IMG/VR virus record: IMGVR_UViG_3300021962_008580
Location: 1 to 54,709 of that record
From: a virus
DNA: 54,709 nt
Reading direction: 5' to 3' (one strand)
The notes under the pieces: model-generated
The model's database searches: none
What the model was told of the DNA's origin: nothing
What the model saw: the letters and a program-made list of their open reading frames with translations, nothing else
Shown: one piece after another, positions 27,701 through 33,266 of the stretch
Layout: each line of letters starts with the position of its first letter
Position numbering within the stretch: the stretch's first letter is position 1
Program-made: the position numbers and the translations under genes

Positions 27701-28042
27701 TTGATAATATTCAAAACTTCCTGTATATGTTCCGAGATCAACTCCCTGTGCCGAAACCTCTATATACCCAAAACCAGGTTCAACATTTTCTGGAATTTTT
27801 GTATAATACGTGGTTCCAAGAGTTGTTGACTCTCCATATTTGGCATCCTTAGCTTTGGATGTCTGAGTAAAAAGTTCTACATTTTTTGATGTATAAACCT
27901 TTACCGAAATGCTTGAATTTGGCAGTATTCTTTTGGAAGGATTTACTACAAAAGAATTTTTGCCCGCACCAAAAACACCATCGAAATCTGTTATAAAAAA
28001 GAAGTCGTTGGATTGTGGATCTGTGTCTATAATATCTGCCAT
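18752..28042 (-). CDS. Giant tail fibre/spike with Gly-X-Y repeats, beta-helix and S74 chaperone
   Basis: This is a 3,096-residue host-contact protein. Residues 1-697 are probably baseplate-attaching and strand-rich. Three Gly-X-Y blocks follow at 698-1018, 1187-1714 and 2352-2902, almost entirely Gly-(Thr/Ser)-(Ser/Asn) and without proline. Between the first two is a C1q/TNF-like beta-sandwich candidate (about 1025-1165). Between the last two is a pectate-lyase-like beta-helix starting near 1795 with NVKDYGATGNGVTND, the type found in tailspikes that bind or cleave polysaccharide. The C-terminal 104 residues are a Peptidase_S74 intramolecular chaperone. SDERLK at 2993-2998 carries the Ser and Lys of the self-cleavage motif, and a trimerising coiled coil ends the chain. 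Trimeric assembly is expected from the family. The start codon sits in an inverted repeat. Confidence 0.93.
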   Translation of the reverse strand: MADIIDTDPQSNDFFFITDFDGVFGAGKNSFVVNPSKRILPNSSISVKVYTSKNVELFTQTSKAKDAKYGESTTLGTTYYTKIPENVEPGFGYIEVSAQGVDLGTYTGSFEYYQNVPYKVSDNQNGPLLQAPASSPLPTGTIIWRRNVAIDTKFSTKSQVRFFDYPTLTVTPVLHKVPEYPSQPFSVASGSFYSNAVTPKKNSNGDYDPQGDEVIYQIYRQGGTAFSSAMEGENIRVKDINVTKFLYSDQGNNEIEYNGPLDTDFIAKIKRIVSENALLISIPFSTVSDLIGRTNQNSQYAKNDLTNIRNYVSENDPNKQNSYFKKNFYVLSISSGNYEIIYKDIPFTLPRSYVSASVAAVKAYAHIEVRNLRALCGQVSSYKIYGRSLNTPQSKTLLVEGRIEPQECIKTTDFDNAFHGKPGEFYSQAYTDQYWLKNGSFTFNQSNDVLIDGVSISHSSNTSKTDYVIFKDNVAEPSRTSAYVSPTLLSNSYWYGDTEAFNSKLPYPTASYDVPSLLSAYGSSQENLLAGSVHNSNPIKLIENSLYQFSMRVRGQSANTDSSQLYVYFLSGEEITQIGYIDNSYNYGANELYTSSFFVPNTQFGTIKIVPVAGGWNLSQVSIKPYHSVGYSPDVFSANVPIPNTVKNELFEIDVELYDSNGNLAYGENSYNFKYNHTYLPLNKKFFVDVDGLSIQTGGGGGAGGSSGTSGTSGTSGGGGGGTSGTSGSSGTSGTRGTSGTSGSSGTNGSSGTSGSHGTSGSSGTSGTSGSSGSSGTSGSSGSSGSSGTNGTSGTNGTSGTNGSSGTSGTSGTSGTGGTSGSSGTSGTGGSSGSSGTSGTSGTNGSSGTNGSSGTSGIDGTSGSSGTSGIDGSSGSSGTSGANGTSGSSGSNGSSGTNGSSGTSGSSGSSGTNGTSGSSGNSGTSGTSGESGTSGTSGTSGTNGSSGSSGISGTNGTSGTNGSSGTSGSSGTSGSSGTSGSSGVSGASGTNGTSGTNGSSGTSGTSGINGTSGTSGTSGVEVVNYYAQYSSDQDQVVPGADVTMSITYNAVEIENGISVVDNSKITFGHSGIYEFSFSPQVEKTQGTDSTVHWWVRKNGTDIPRSDSYFKLVSNSVLQLPFVSIIVDALQGDYIELMMAASTQYTQITAIPARTNPPDPYNAPAAPSIIVNVKNIGVASAAYTSTSGTSGTSGTSGTNGSSGSSGTSGSSGTNGSSGTSGSSGTSGSSGTSGTSGVDGTSGTSGASGTNGSSGTSGSSGTNGTSGTSGTSGINGSSGTSGTSGTNGTSGISGSNGSSGTSGTSGIDGSNGTSGTNGTSGTNGTSGTNGTSGTNGTSGTNGTSGTNGTSGTNGTSGTNGTSGTNGTSGSSGTSGTSGTSGASGSSGTSGTSGNSGTSGTSGTNGSSGTSGTSGSNGSNGTSGSSGTDGTSGTNGSSGTSGSSGTSGFSGTSGSSGTSGTSGTNGSSGTSGSSGTNGTSGTNGTSGTNGTSGTNGTSGTNGTSGSSGTNGTSGTDGLSGTSGTSGTSGSSGTSGLSGTSGTSGVNGTSGSSGTSGASGTSGTSGTNGTSGSSGTSGTSGSSGTSGLSGSSGTSGSSGSSGTSGTSGSSGTSGSSGVNGGSGTSGTSGQSGTSGTSGTSGSSGTSGTSGQSGSSGTSGTSGSSGTSGSSGANGTSGSSGTSGSSGTNGSSGTNGTSGTNGSSGTNGASGTSGTSGTSLAISGSLNYVVKYAANQTSTESIIFDAGTYVGINKTSPQATLDISGSFMMTGSVKISGSLDVLNGITGSLFGTASYALKSADTSYFNVKDYGATGNGVTNDTTAIQTAISASQAVKTGSVYFPDGVYVITGALQLTSNPSCDIALFGNSANVSIIKQTGNDTAIKFNMDNGTTSDSVYQVAIRDLGFHAATAISGSAIDITYGTTSTSQHENVSVDLSGVQVLSFDNSNYWLKAVTVESAWNTRIDRCFFHGNPTGSGWVGTGLEFKRLCVNSSVNQSQFNHWNTGIKINTVDYTAAGMNTEGMTFSQLLFVPVTCGIYVDGNAAFTGIAGTDWAGRNIAGRVALVSILNSHIDARNSGDSIVLKNVESCYISNNLIIADTTATLINGLNMYESTITSNTLFNAGTGKSIYIGGYTGSANVVSNNVFRGGTKHVYMESSSRYNIATNNVAENSLAVGYYNSGSNNIAGSAIFDDGKYITIGDTITRPGVMETLYTSSNSVADMLNLHNYNTANGTGGKITFSGYDPLSVAIPATPNWRYAGISGLYDTTSTGLNPGDWGGQLKFYVNRGGGETDYEDMMVLTGGGRIGIRKTNPSAVFDVSGSAVITGSLGVSAGITGSLFGTASYAITASYALNSLGGGTSGTSGISGTSGTSGTSGTRGTSGTSGSSGSSGTSGSSGNSGTSGTSGTNGTSGTNGTSGTNGTSGTNGTSGTNGTSGSSGTSGTSGTSGSSGASGTSGSSGTSGTSGNSGTSGTSGTNGSSGSSGTSGSNGSSGTSGSSGTNGTSGTSGNSGTSGTSGSSGNSGTSGTSGTNGTSGTSGSSGTSGSSGTNGTSGSSGTSGSSGANGTSGTNGTSGTNGSSGTNGTSGTNGTSGTNGTSGTNGSSGTNGTSGTNGTSGTNGTSGSSGTSGTSGSSGTNGSSGTNGTSGTNGTSGSSGTSGSSGTNGTSGSSGTSGSSGTNGTSGTNGTSGTNGTSGTNGTSGTNGTSGTNGTSGTSGSSGTSGTSGASGTSGTSGVSGTSGSSGTSGSSGTSGSSGTSGTSGTSGSSGTSGTSGASGTSGTSGLSGSSGTSGTSGSSGTSGTSGSSGASGTSGSSGTSGTSGTNGSSGTSGSSGTSGSSGASGTSGTSGLSGTSGTSGSSGSSGTNGTSGSSGTSGSSGASGTSGTSGVNGGAGTNGSSGTSGSSGTSVANSGTSGYIAKFSSATNVINSSVLFETSGRIGVGKLDPNSLLDVNGDTIITGSFVVSGSSRITNSLGVGTSPSGTTGEIRATDNITAYYSDERLKTKIGPIENPIEKVKALSGFYFEANDIAVSLGYKKKREVGVSAQEVNAILPEIVAPAPIDEKYMTVRYEKLVPLLIEAIKAQQDRIEKLENQLETLSKK
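19337..20989 (-). repeat. Collagen-like Gly-X-Y repeat block C in tail fibre
   Basis: This block encodes fibre residues about 2352-2902, between the beta-helix and the C-terminal S74 chaperone. Composition is as in blocks A and B. All four Gly codons and several Thr and Ser codons are mixed, so the DNA repeat is less exact than the protein repeat. Confidence 0.9.
22901..24484 (-). repeat. Collagen-like Gly-X-Y repeat block B in tail fibre
   Basis: This block encodes fibre residues about 1187-1714, the same Gly-(Thr/Ser)-(Ser/Asn) triplets without proline. It contains a long uniform run of the hexapeptide GTNGTS (at least nine in tandem). It separates the C1q-like candidate domain from the beta-helix domain. 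Confidence 0.9.
24988..25951 (-). repeat. Collagen-like Gly-X-Y repeat block A in tail fibre
   Basis: This block encodes fibre residues about 698-1018. Almost every third residue is Gly, mostly in Gly-Thr-Ser, Gly-Ser-Ser and Gly-Thr-Asn triplets, with rare His, Arg, Asp, Glu, Ile and Val and no proline. Two Gly-rich hinges (GGGGGAGG and GGGGGG) mark its N-terminal edge. Confidence 0.9.
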
Positions 28043-28063
28043 AGGTTATATATACGCCTATGG
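28039..28063 (-). promoter_or_regulatory. Inverted repeat enclosing the giant fibre start codon
   Basis: On the coding strand CCATAGG is followed by an 11-base AT-rich loop and CCTATGG. The ATG of the fibre lies inside the second arm. In the mRNA this would form a 7-bp hairpin that could hide the start codon. Regulation is inferred only. Confidence 0.5.
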
Positions 28064-28073
28064 TATAAATATT
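28064..28073 (-). promoter_or_regulatory. Candidate late-promoter element before giant fibre
   Basis: The coding-strand sequence here is AATATTTATA, one base different from the consensus decamer. It ends 21 bases before the fibre ATG and directly precedes the inverted repeat that contains the start codon. Confidence 0.55.
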
Positions 28074-28075
28074 TG

Positions 28076-31000
28076 TCACTTACTATTATCTATCTTACTG
28101 AACCCGTTTTCTTTTTTTATCTCAAGCTGTTTTTCCACCATATCGCGCATAGTATCTAAATGACTTATCACAATAATGAAGTCGAAGTTCGTCTTTAGGT
28201 AATCAAACAAAGCATGGACCATTGCCATATTGTCCGCATCAAGGGCGGAGAAGCCCTCATCTACAAACATAAAGTTCGGGCGTGGTAGGTTACTGATGTT
28301 AATAAGAGCAACTCTCAGTGCCAAAGCTGATATGAACTTTTCCATTCCAGAACACAATTCCAACGGCCATTTGCGATCTTCGTACTTTATATATACGTTG
28401 ACGTTCTTACCATCCGTTTCTATACCCATCGTAAATTCAACAATCTGGGATAGGATGTTATTGACCTCTTGTTCGATCTTGGGAACCGCTTCGGAAATGA
28501 TCTGATAAGGTATTCCGTCCTTACCGATTGAGGTCAAATAATATTGATAAGCAGCGAATTCTTCCTCCGCCTTCTCAGTTTCTTCTATTCTTTTCTTGAG
28601 TGTGGCAATTTGGTCAGAAAACGATACACGTTTACTATATGCTGCCATATACTCGTTGTTGAGGGATTTTTGTTCCGCGTTGACTTTTGATAACAACTCA
28701 CTAAGGCGGTCAATTTCTGTTTGAACCAACTTATTGGTTTCGACCGCTTCTTTGGACTTTTCATACAATTCTATCAACCCAAGAACTTCATCATATCTGG
28801 TTGTTCCTTTTTCTATGAATCTCAAACCGTTGGTATTGCTTAATTCCTTTTCGGTGATTTGATTGGAGATGGAGTCTCTTTGTTTAACAAGATCTAAATA
28901 TTTTTCTCTACTTTCAACGGACGGTATTAGATTTTCTATTTCTTTTTTCAATCCGTCGATAGAATCTTTTAGTTCTTTGGCTTCTTCTTTGTCTGAGACC
29001 AAACTCTCCTTAGCGGACATAGCATCCTTTACAAACACGTTATTACAACAATATTTGCAGTTTGGATCATATTCATGAGTTTCCAGATGTTTAATTTTGG
29101 CAATTTTATTAGCAACGGATGTTTTTAGCTTTTCAAAGGTAGACTCCAGTTTTTCCAGACTCTTGTTCTTTTGATTGTGTTTTACATAATCTTCTTCAAG
29201 CTTATTTCCGTCATAGTTTGAAACCGACCCATCAATTTCAGACTTTTTAGCTTTAAAAGATTCTATCTGACCAGCAATAGTTTTTAATCCAGATTTGGCT
29301 GTCTCCAGTTTATTTTTCAAATCGTCTCTTTCCTTGATAAGACCGTTGATATCAGTTGGAACGTTTTCGAGATTGATTATCTTTTTCTTTTCATCTTGTA
29401 TTTGGTCTTCAAGAGATTTCTTTTGCTGGTTTGATTGATCTTTTTTACCCACCAAATCGGTTATTTTGGCGTTCAATATTTCCGTGCCAGATTCCATATC
29501 CAGTATCTTCTTGGCATTATCTTCTTTATTGAAAGCCTTGATAGCTCCAGACAATTCTTTTGAACCGTTTGAAGCGGCGTTGTTCAGTTCATCGAAAATA
29601 TTTAATCCAATGAATTGGGACAAAAGTTCTTTTCGTTCGGTCTGACCCATGTCGATGAACGAACCTTGGTTTCCTTGGAGAGCAACGGATGTAAGAATAA
29701 AGTCGTCATATGTTCCAAGATAATCTCTTATGATTTCATTGGTACTTCTGCGAGCTTCCGAGTTCAATGAAACTTGTTCATCTCCGTTCAGCTTGTAAAA
29801 ATTGACATCAACTTTGACGTTGTTCTTTTTATCTCTTGCTCCTTTTCGTTCAATGACATAGGTTGTACCATTTATTTCAAATGTAAACTTTCCAGAAAAA
29901 TTCATCTTCTGGGAATTAAGAACGTGAGACGCTTTGAATGCTCTAGCACTCTTGTCAAATATAGTAAAACAAAGAGCATCCATCAACGAAGACTTTCCGC
30001 TCGCATTAGCAGCGAATAATCCATATACATCTCCGAGTTTGGTAAAATCAAGAACGTTGTCTTCACCATAACTGAACATATTACTAAATTCAAGCTTGAT
30101 CGGTTTCCAACGTATTCCTTTGGACTGATCATCTTTTTTCAACGAATCGTTGATTTTCTTGTTGATTTCTTTCACGGATTTCAGCGTATCTTCATCCATT
30201 ACTTCTGGATACTTCTCCTTCAGATATGTTTCTATAAGTTTGTTTTGATAGTCAACGTTTGTGATCTTGTTGAGATTGCCGACGATCTGGGCGTTTACTT
30301 GTTTCTTGAGATCATCTCCGTCAACTCTCATATACACCAAATCCGTGATTTGTCGTGTGTGTCTTATTTCCGCGATGATCTTTTTGACTTCACTTGCCAC
30401 ACTCTCTTTGCATCTTACACGAAGTTTTGGCTTCGATGGCATGGTTGATATGTCTGTGATCAGTTTACCGTCATCAATCTCTATTGTAAAATAACCATAA
30501 TCATTCTGAATTTCAAAATGATCAAATGTTCGGTTGGTTATATCCCAAACCGAAAATCCGTGATTGTCCAAAGTTTCTCCGTGGTTCTGTTGTATAAGAG
30601 AACCCGGATATCTGAAAATAGGACTTTTCTTTTTGCGTAGTCTTACTTTGTCGGTCAAAGAATGATCGTCTACAACTTCCCATTCGTCTGAGTCTGCTGT
30701 CTTGGCAAAAGCTTCCGCTTCTTCAACGGTCTGAACTTTGTCGATATAAAATGTTTGAGCCTTATGAATATCTCCGAGAGCAATTATATCATGTCCTTCA
30801 AAGAAAAGGGTATCTACGACCTTGTTTTCTATTATATATCCGATGTCAGTAAATACACCATGAACTCCTCCGTGGTACAATGCAATCTTTGTATCATATT
30901 GATTTTTGATCTTCTTGGTGATTTTTCCTATCTGGACGTATTTGTCTGGGTCATCAAACACGCTCATATTGTTGAACAGTATGTTTCCACAACCATACAA

Positions 31001-31384
31001 GCCGGTATCTTTCAAATAAAACAATTTGTCGTGATCAAGATTGTCAACCAATGGAGACAAACTATCAAGTCTGGTCTTGTTGGTAAGAAGACAGTCGTGG
31101 TTTCCACTTATAAGAATCGTGGGACGAAGATCTGCCAAAGTCTTCAAAAACTCACTAGCAAGCTGAATAGCTTCTGGGCTGAGATCTATTTTGGAGTGAA
31201 GCAAATCTCCGGCGATAAGAACAATTGTTTTTTCTGGGGTCGTCTTGACATACTTGTAAACCTTGTCGAACGCCTCTCTGTATTCTTCATGTCGTTTCAC
31301 CAAGCGAACATGCACGTCCGCAATGTGTACCATTTTTTCAACTATATCAAATCCTATATCCAGTTTAGTTACTGTATCCGCCAT
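28076..31384 (-). CDS. Fused SbcD-SbcC / Mre11-Rad50 recombination nuclease (T4 gp47-gp46 in one chain)
   Basis: This 1,102-residue protein joins two proteins that T4 makes separately. Residues 1-415 are a gp47/SbcD metallophosphoesterase with DVH (23-25), GD (59-60), GNHD (94-97), H171 and GDIH (204-207). Residues about 425-1102 are a gp46/SbcC ATPase with Walker A AANASGKSS (458-466), a long coiled coil, a zinc hook CKYC near residue 777, signature CSGMEK near 1012, and Walker B FMFVDEG near 1037. The complex resects DNA ends for recombination-dependent replication and host DNA breakdown. The first residue of the P-loop is Ala rather than Gly, still within the [AG]x4GK[ST] consensus. The gene follows the primase by four bases and ends 33 bases before the fibre start. 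Confidence 0.93.
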   Translation of the reverse strand: MADTVTKLDIGFDIVEKMVHIADVHVRLVKRHEEYREAFDKVYKYVKTTPEKTIVLIAGDLLHSKIDLSPEAIQLASEFLKTLADLRPTILISGNHDCLLTNKTRLDSLSPLVDNLDHDKLFYLKDTGLYGCGNILFNNMSVFDDPDKYVQIGKITKKIKNQYDTKIALYHGGVHGVFTDIGYIIENKVVDTLFFEGHDIIALGDIHKAQTFYIDKVQTVEEAEAFAKTADSDEWEVVDDHSLTDKVRLRKKKSPIFRYPGSLIQQNHGETLDNHGFSVWDITNRTFDHFEIQNDYGYFTIEIDDGKLITDISTMPSKPKLRVRCKESVASEVKKIIAEIRHTRQITDLVYMRVDGDDLKKQVNAQIVGNLNKITNVDYQNKLIETYLKEKYPEVMDEDTLKSVKEINKKINDSLKKDDQSKGIRWKPIKLEFSNMFSYGEDNVLDFTKLGDVYGLFAANASGKSSLMDALCFTIFDKSARAFKASHVLNSQKMNFSGKFTFEINGTTYVIERKGARDKKNNVKVDVNFYKLNGDEQVSLNSEARRSTNEIIRDYLGTYDDFILTSVALQGNQGSFIDMGQTERKELLSQFIGLNIFDELNNAASNGSKELSGAIKAFNKEDNAKKILDMESGTEILNAKITDLVGKKDQSNQQKKSLEDQIQDEKKKIINLENVPTDINGLIKERDDLKNKLETAKSGLKTIAGQIESFKAKKSEIDGSVSNYDGNKLEEDYVKHNQKNKSLEKLESTFEKLKTSVANKIAKIKHLETHEYDPNCKYCCNNVFVKDAMSAKESLVSDKEEAKELKDSIDGLKKEIENLIPSVESREKYLDLVKQRDSISNQITEKELSNTNGLRFIEKGTTRYDEVLGLIELYEKSKEAVETNKLVQTEIDRLSELLSKVNAEQKSLNNEYMAAYSKRVSFSDQIATLKKRIEETEKAEEEFAAYQYYLTSIGKDGIPYQIISEAVPKIEQEVNNILSQIVEFTMGIETDGKNVNVYIKYEDRKWPLELCSGMEKFISALALRVALINISNLPRPNFMFVDEGFSALDADNMAMVHALFDYLKTNFDFIIVISHLDTMRDMVEKQLEIKKENGFSKIDNSK

Positions 31385-31388
31385 AAAA

Positions 31389-32366
31389 TTATTTGTTCAA
31401 CTTTAACATCATAAGACCCGAAAAGTCAAGGTAATCCGTTTTATTAATTTCTTCCATAGTTTTTTCAAAACCGAGAACGTTGGGATCTTTTCCTTTTAAT
31501 CTTACAAGCTTCACTTTCTTTCCAAGTGACAAAAGATAATCTGCGATTTCTATGGAACTTTTGAGAGCGTCGTCGTCAAGAACAATGTTAATCTCTGGAC
31601 AACTACTTGCCACAATAGCCGCTTTCAACTTTGGACTCATCGTTTTTCCAAACAACGGAATAGCGTTTCTTTTCAGAGAAATAGCGTCCAAAGCACCTTC
31701 ACACAAATAAATTGGATAAGACAAATCCACCAGATTTTCGAATCCGATTATATCCTTGGAACATTCGCTGTTTTTATATTTGTATGCATTTCCATCATAA
31801 TAACTTCTACAACTGTAGAAATTGAGATTGTTGTCCGCGTCATATGAAGGAAACACCAATCGATCTGCGAATGGTCCCTTACTACAATATCCTATGTTAT
31901 ACTTTATGATATCAGAATTGGTTATCTTTCTTTTCTTGGCGTAAGAACTTGCATGCTTGTATGCAAAACTTCCATCGTTGTTGAAAAGACTTTTGAACTC
32001 ACCGGGAAATGTAAGACCCTCTTTTTCTTCTTCGTTTTCCTTTCCTTCCAAATCAAACAACAATTGATCGTCAAAACTTTCGCTCGGAATATATTTGGGC
32101 TCAGACACCCCAAGAATTTTTTCCAAAGCGTCAAATTCACTGGGATTGGATTTCAGTTTCTTCAGCAAAGAAAATAACCCAATTCCCTTGGCATTACAGG
32201 TCCAACAATGCCATTGGTATGGTTTTTCAACTCTTACCTCTAGCTTGCGTTTATGGTGATTGCAGAACGGGCAGAAATATTGCAGGTTATTGTCCTTGCG
32301 CTTTCTGCCACTTTGTTTAAGTGTTTTGTCTACAAAGGTTGTTAAGTCTAAAATCTTTAACGACAT
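31389..32366 (-). CDS. DnaG-type DNA primase (T4 gp61 counterpart)
   Basis: This is a 325-residue primase that lays RNA primers for lagging-strand synthesis with the phage replicative helicase. An N-terminal zinc-binding domain has C32, C35, C54 and C57 (FCPFCN, HCWTC). The catalytic TOPRIM domain has the conserved Glu in YLCEGALDAIS and the acidic cluster NIVLDDDAL. Between them is the RNA-polymerase-like segment with GPFADRLVFP. The length is close to T4 gp61 (342). It lies in a compact block between the RuvC-like resolvase and the SbcCD fusion, all DNA-metabolism genes, with gaps of 44 and 4 bases. No helicase is present in this window. Confidence 0.9.
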   Translation of the reverse strand: MSLKILDLTTFVDKTLKQSGRKRKDNNLQYFCPFCNHHKRKLEVRVEKPYQWHCWTCNAKGIGLFSLLKKLKSNPSEFDALEKILGVSEPKYIPSESFDDQLLFDLEGKENEEEKEGLTFPGEFKSLFNNDGSFAYKHASSYAKKRKITNSDIIKYNIGYCSKGPFADRLVFPSYDADNNLNFYSCRSYYDGNAYKYKNSECSKDIIGFENLVDLSYPIYLCEGALDAISLKRNAIPLFGKTMSPKLKAAIVASSCPEINIVLDDDALKSSIEIADYLLSLGKKVKLVRLKGKDPNVLGFEKTMEEINKTDYLDFSGLMMLKLNK

Positions 32367-32410
32367 TCAGACAACTACTATACACAAATGGTCGTTTAGG
32401 TCAACTTATA

Positions 32411-32902
32411 TTAACCCGCCAAACTTAACACGATAGCATCATACATATCCTCGTTGCGCTTGTCATCGTTTCCCTTGGTATTTTTTATAATCCAAGGAGT
32501 CATATCATACATTTTTTCTATACTACTTTTTACAAATACCTTTGGCTTTACACCTTTAACTCTAGCCGCTCCCAACGCCCTTTTACGGGCAGTTTGAGCG
32601 TGAATAGACTCTACTTTCACACCATAATGATTTTCAAGTATATAACCAATTACTGCTTTGTTTTTAACCAGTTTGATAATGACTTGCTGTGATGTACCAC
32701 CACCCGCAAATCCAAAGAGGCTTTCTTCGATTATTATCTTTTCAAAAGACTGACCTTTTAAAGTTTCTATTATTAGATCGGATTTATCTTTATATGTTTC
32801 AACTTTGGATATATCAATAAAGCCAGCGTACAATATAGATCCACTTTCTGTTATAGCATATCCACAAGTTGTGGTGCTTAAATCTAGCCCCAACACTTTC
32901 AT
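32411..32902 (-). CDS. RuvC-like Holliday junction resolvase
   Basis: This is a 163-residue RNase H-fold nuclease of the RuvC type. The acidic catalytic set is visible as D7 (LGLDLSTTTCGYA), E59/E60 (IIIEESLFG) and D152/D155 (NEDMYDAIVLSL). The segment GGGTSQQVIIKLVKNKAVIG matches the region where RuvC proteins contact the junction. It would resolve branched DNA before packaging, the job done by endonuclease VII (gp49) in T4. It follows the 32921-33232 gene by 18 bases, and an AAAGG Shine-Dalgarno-like stretch lies upstream of the ATG at 32902. Confidence 0.88.
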   Translation of the reverse strand: MKVLGLDLSTTTCGYAITESGSILYAGFIDISKVETYKDKSDLIIETLKGQSFEKIIIEESLFGFAGGGTSQQVIIKLVKNKAVIGYILENHYGVKVESIHAQTARKRALGAARVKGVKPKVFVKSSIEKMYDMTPWIIKNTKGNDDKRNEDMYDAIVLSLAG

Positions 32903-32920
32903 TTATAACCTTTTATTTTA

Positions 32921-33232
32921 TCAAGCAGAAATACGACCGCCTGGGGCGTATGGCTTATCAACAGGAACTTTCAGCGTATTGGTAGAATACTCCAAAGCGT
33001 TCTCGGTAAAATTTGTTACTCCTTTTTGAGCATTGGTTGTAAATTCCTTTTGGGCCCATTCTTTACCCAGTCCAGCGGGACCATTATTGATCATGTCCGT
33101 TGCTCTAAAAGCAGGAGTTCCGGCATCTTTAGCGCTTCCACCACCAACGTTGGCCAAATCTTTGGAATCGTTGTATCTTGCTTCAAGATTTGTTGTTAAT
33201 GAAGTTCTTTGTATTGAAGGTAGGTCTGGCAT
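32921..33232 (-). CDS. Small hypothetical phage protein
   Basis: This is a 103-residue soluble protein, Gly/Ala/Asn-rich and without signal peptide, membrane segment or recognisable motif. Segments such as DLANVGGGSAKDAGTPAF and LKVPVDKPYAPGGRISA suggest a largely extended chain, perhaps a small virion component. It is the first gene of the block that continues into the RuvC-like, primase and SbcCD genes. It has the clearest translation signal in the window: AGGAGA about 9 bases before the ATG at 33232, and TATATTTATA ending 21 bases before it. Function unknown. Confidence 0.7.
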   Translation of the reverse strand: MPDLPSIQRTSLTTNLEARYNDSKDLANVGGGSAKDAGTPAFRATDMINNGPAGLGKEWAQKEFTTNAQKGVTNFTENALEYSTNTLKVPVDKPYAPGGRISA

Positions 33233-33240
33233 ATATAATT

Positions 33241-33246
33241 TCTCCT
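33241..33246 (-). promoter_or_regulatory. Strong Shine-Dalgarno of the 32921-33232 gene
   Basis: Coding-strand AGGAGA lies about 9 bases before the ATG at 33232. Most other genes in this window lack so clear a ribosome-binding site and rely on stop-start overlaps or AT-rich leaders. Confidence 0.6.
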
Positions 33247-33253
33247 ATTTTAT

Positions 33254-33263
33254 TATAAATATA
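33254..33263 (-). promoter_or_regulatory. Candidate late-promoter element TATATTTATA
   Basis: The decamer ends 21 bases before the ATG at 33232, with AGGAGA between them. This has the clearest promoter-then-ribosome-site layout of the set. Confidence 0.6.
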
Positions 33264-33266
33264 AGG

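Noticed and set aside
30755-31414. 219-codon plus-strand open frame opposite the SbcCD fusion
   Set aside because: It is antisense to a strongly conserved nuclease domain, has no recognisable motif and has no promoter-like or ribosome site.
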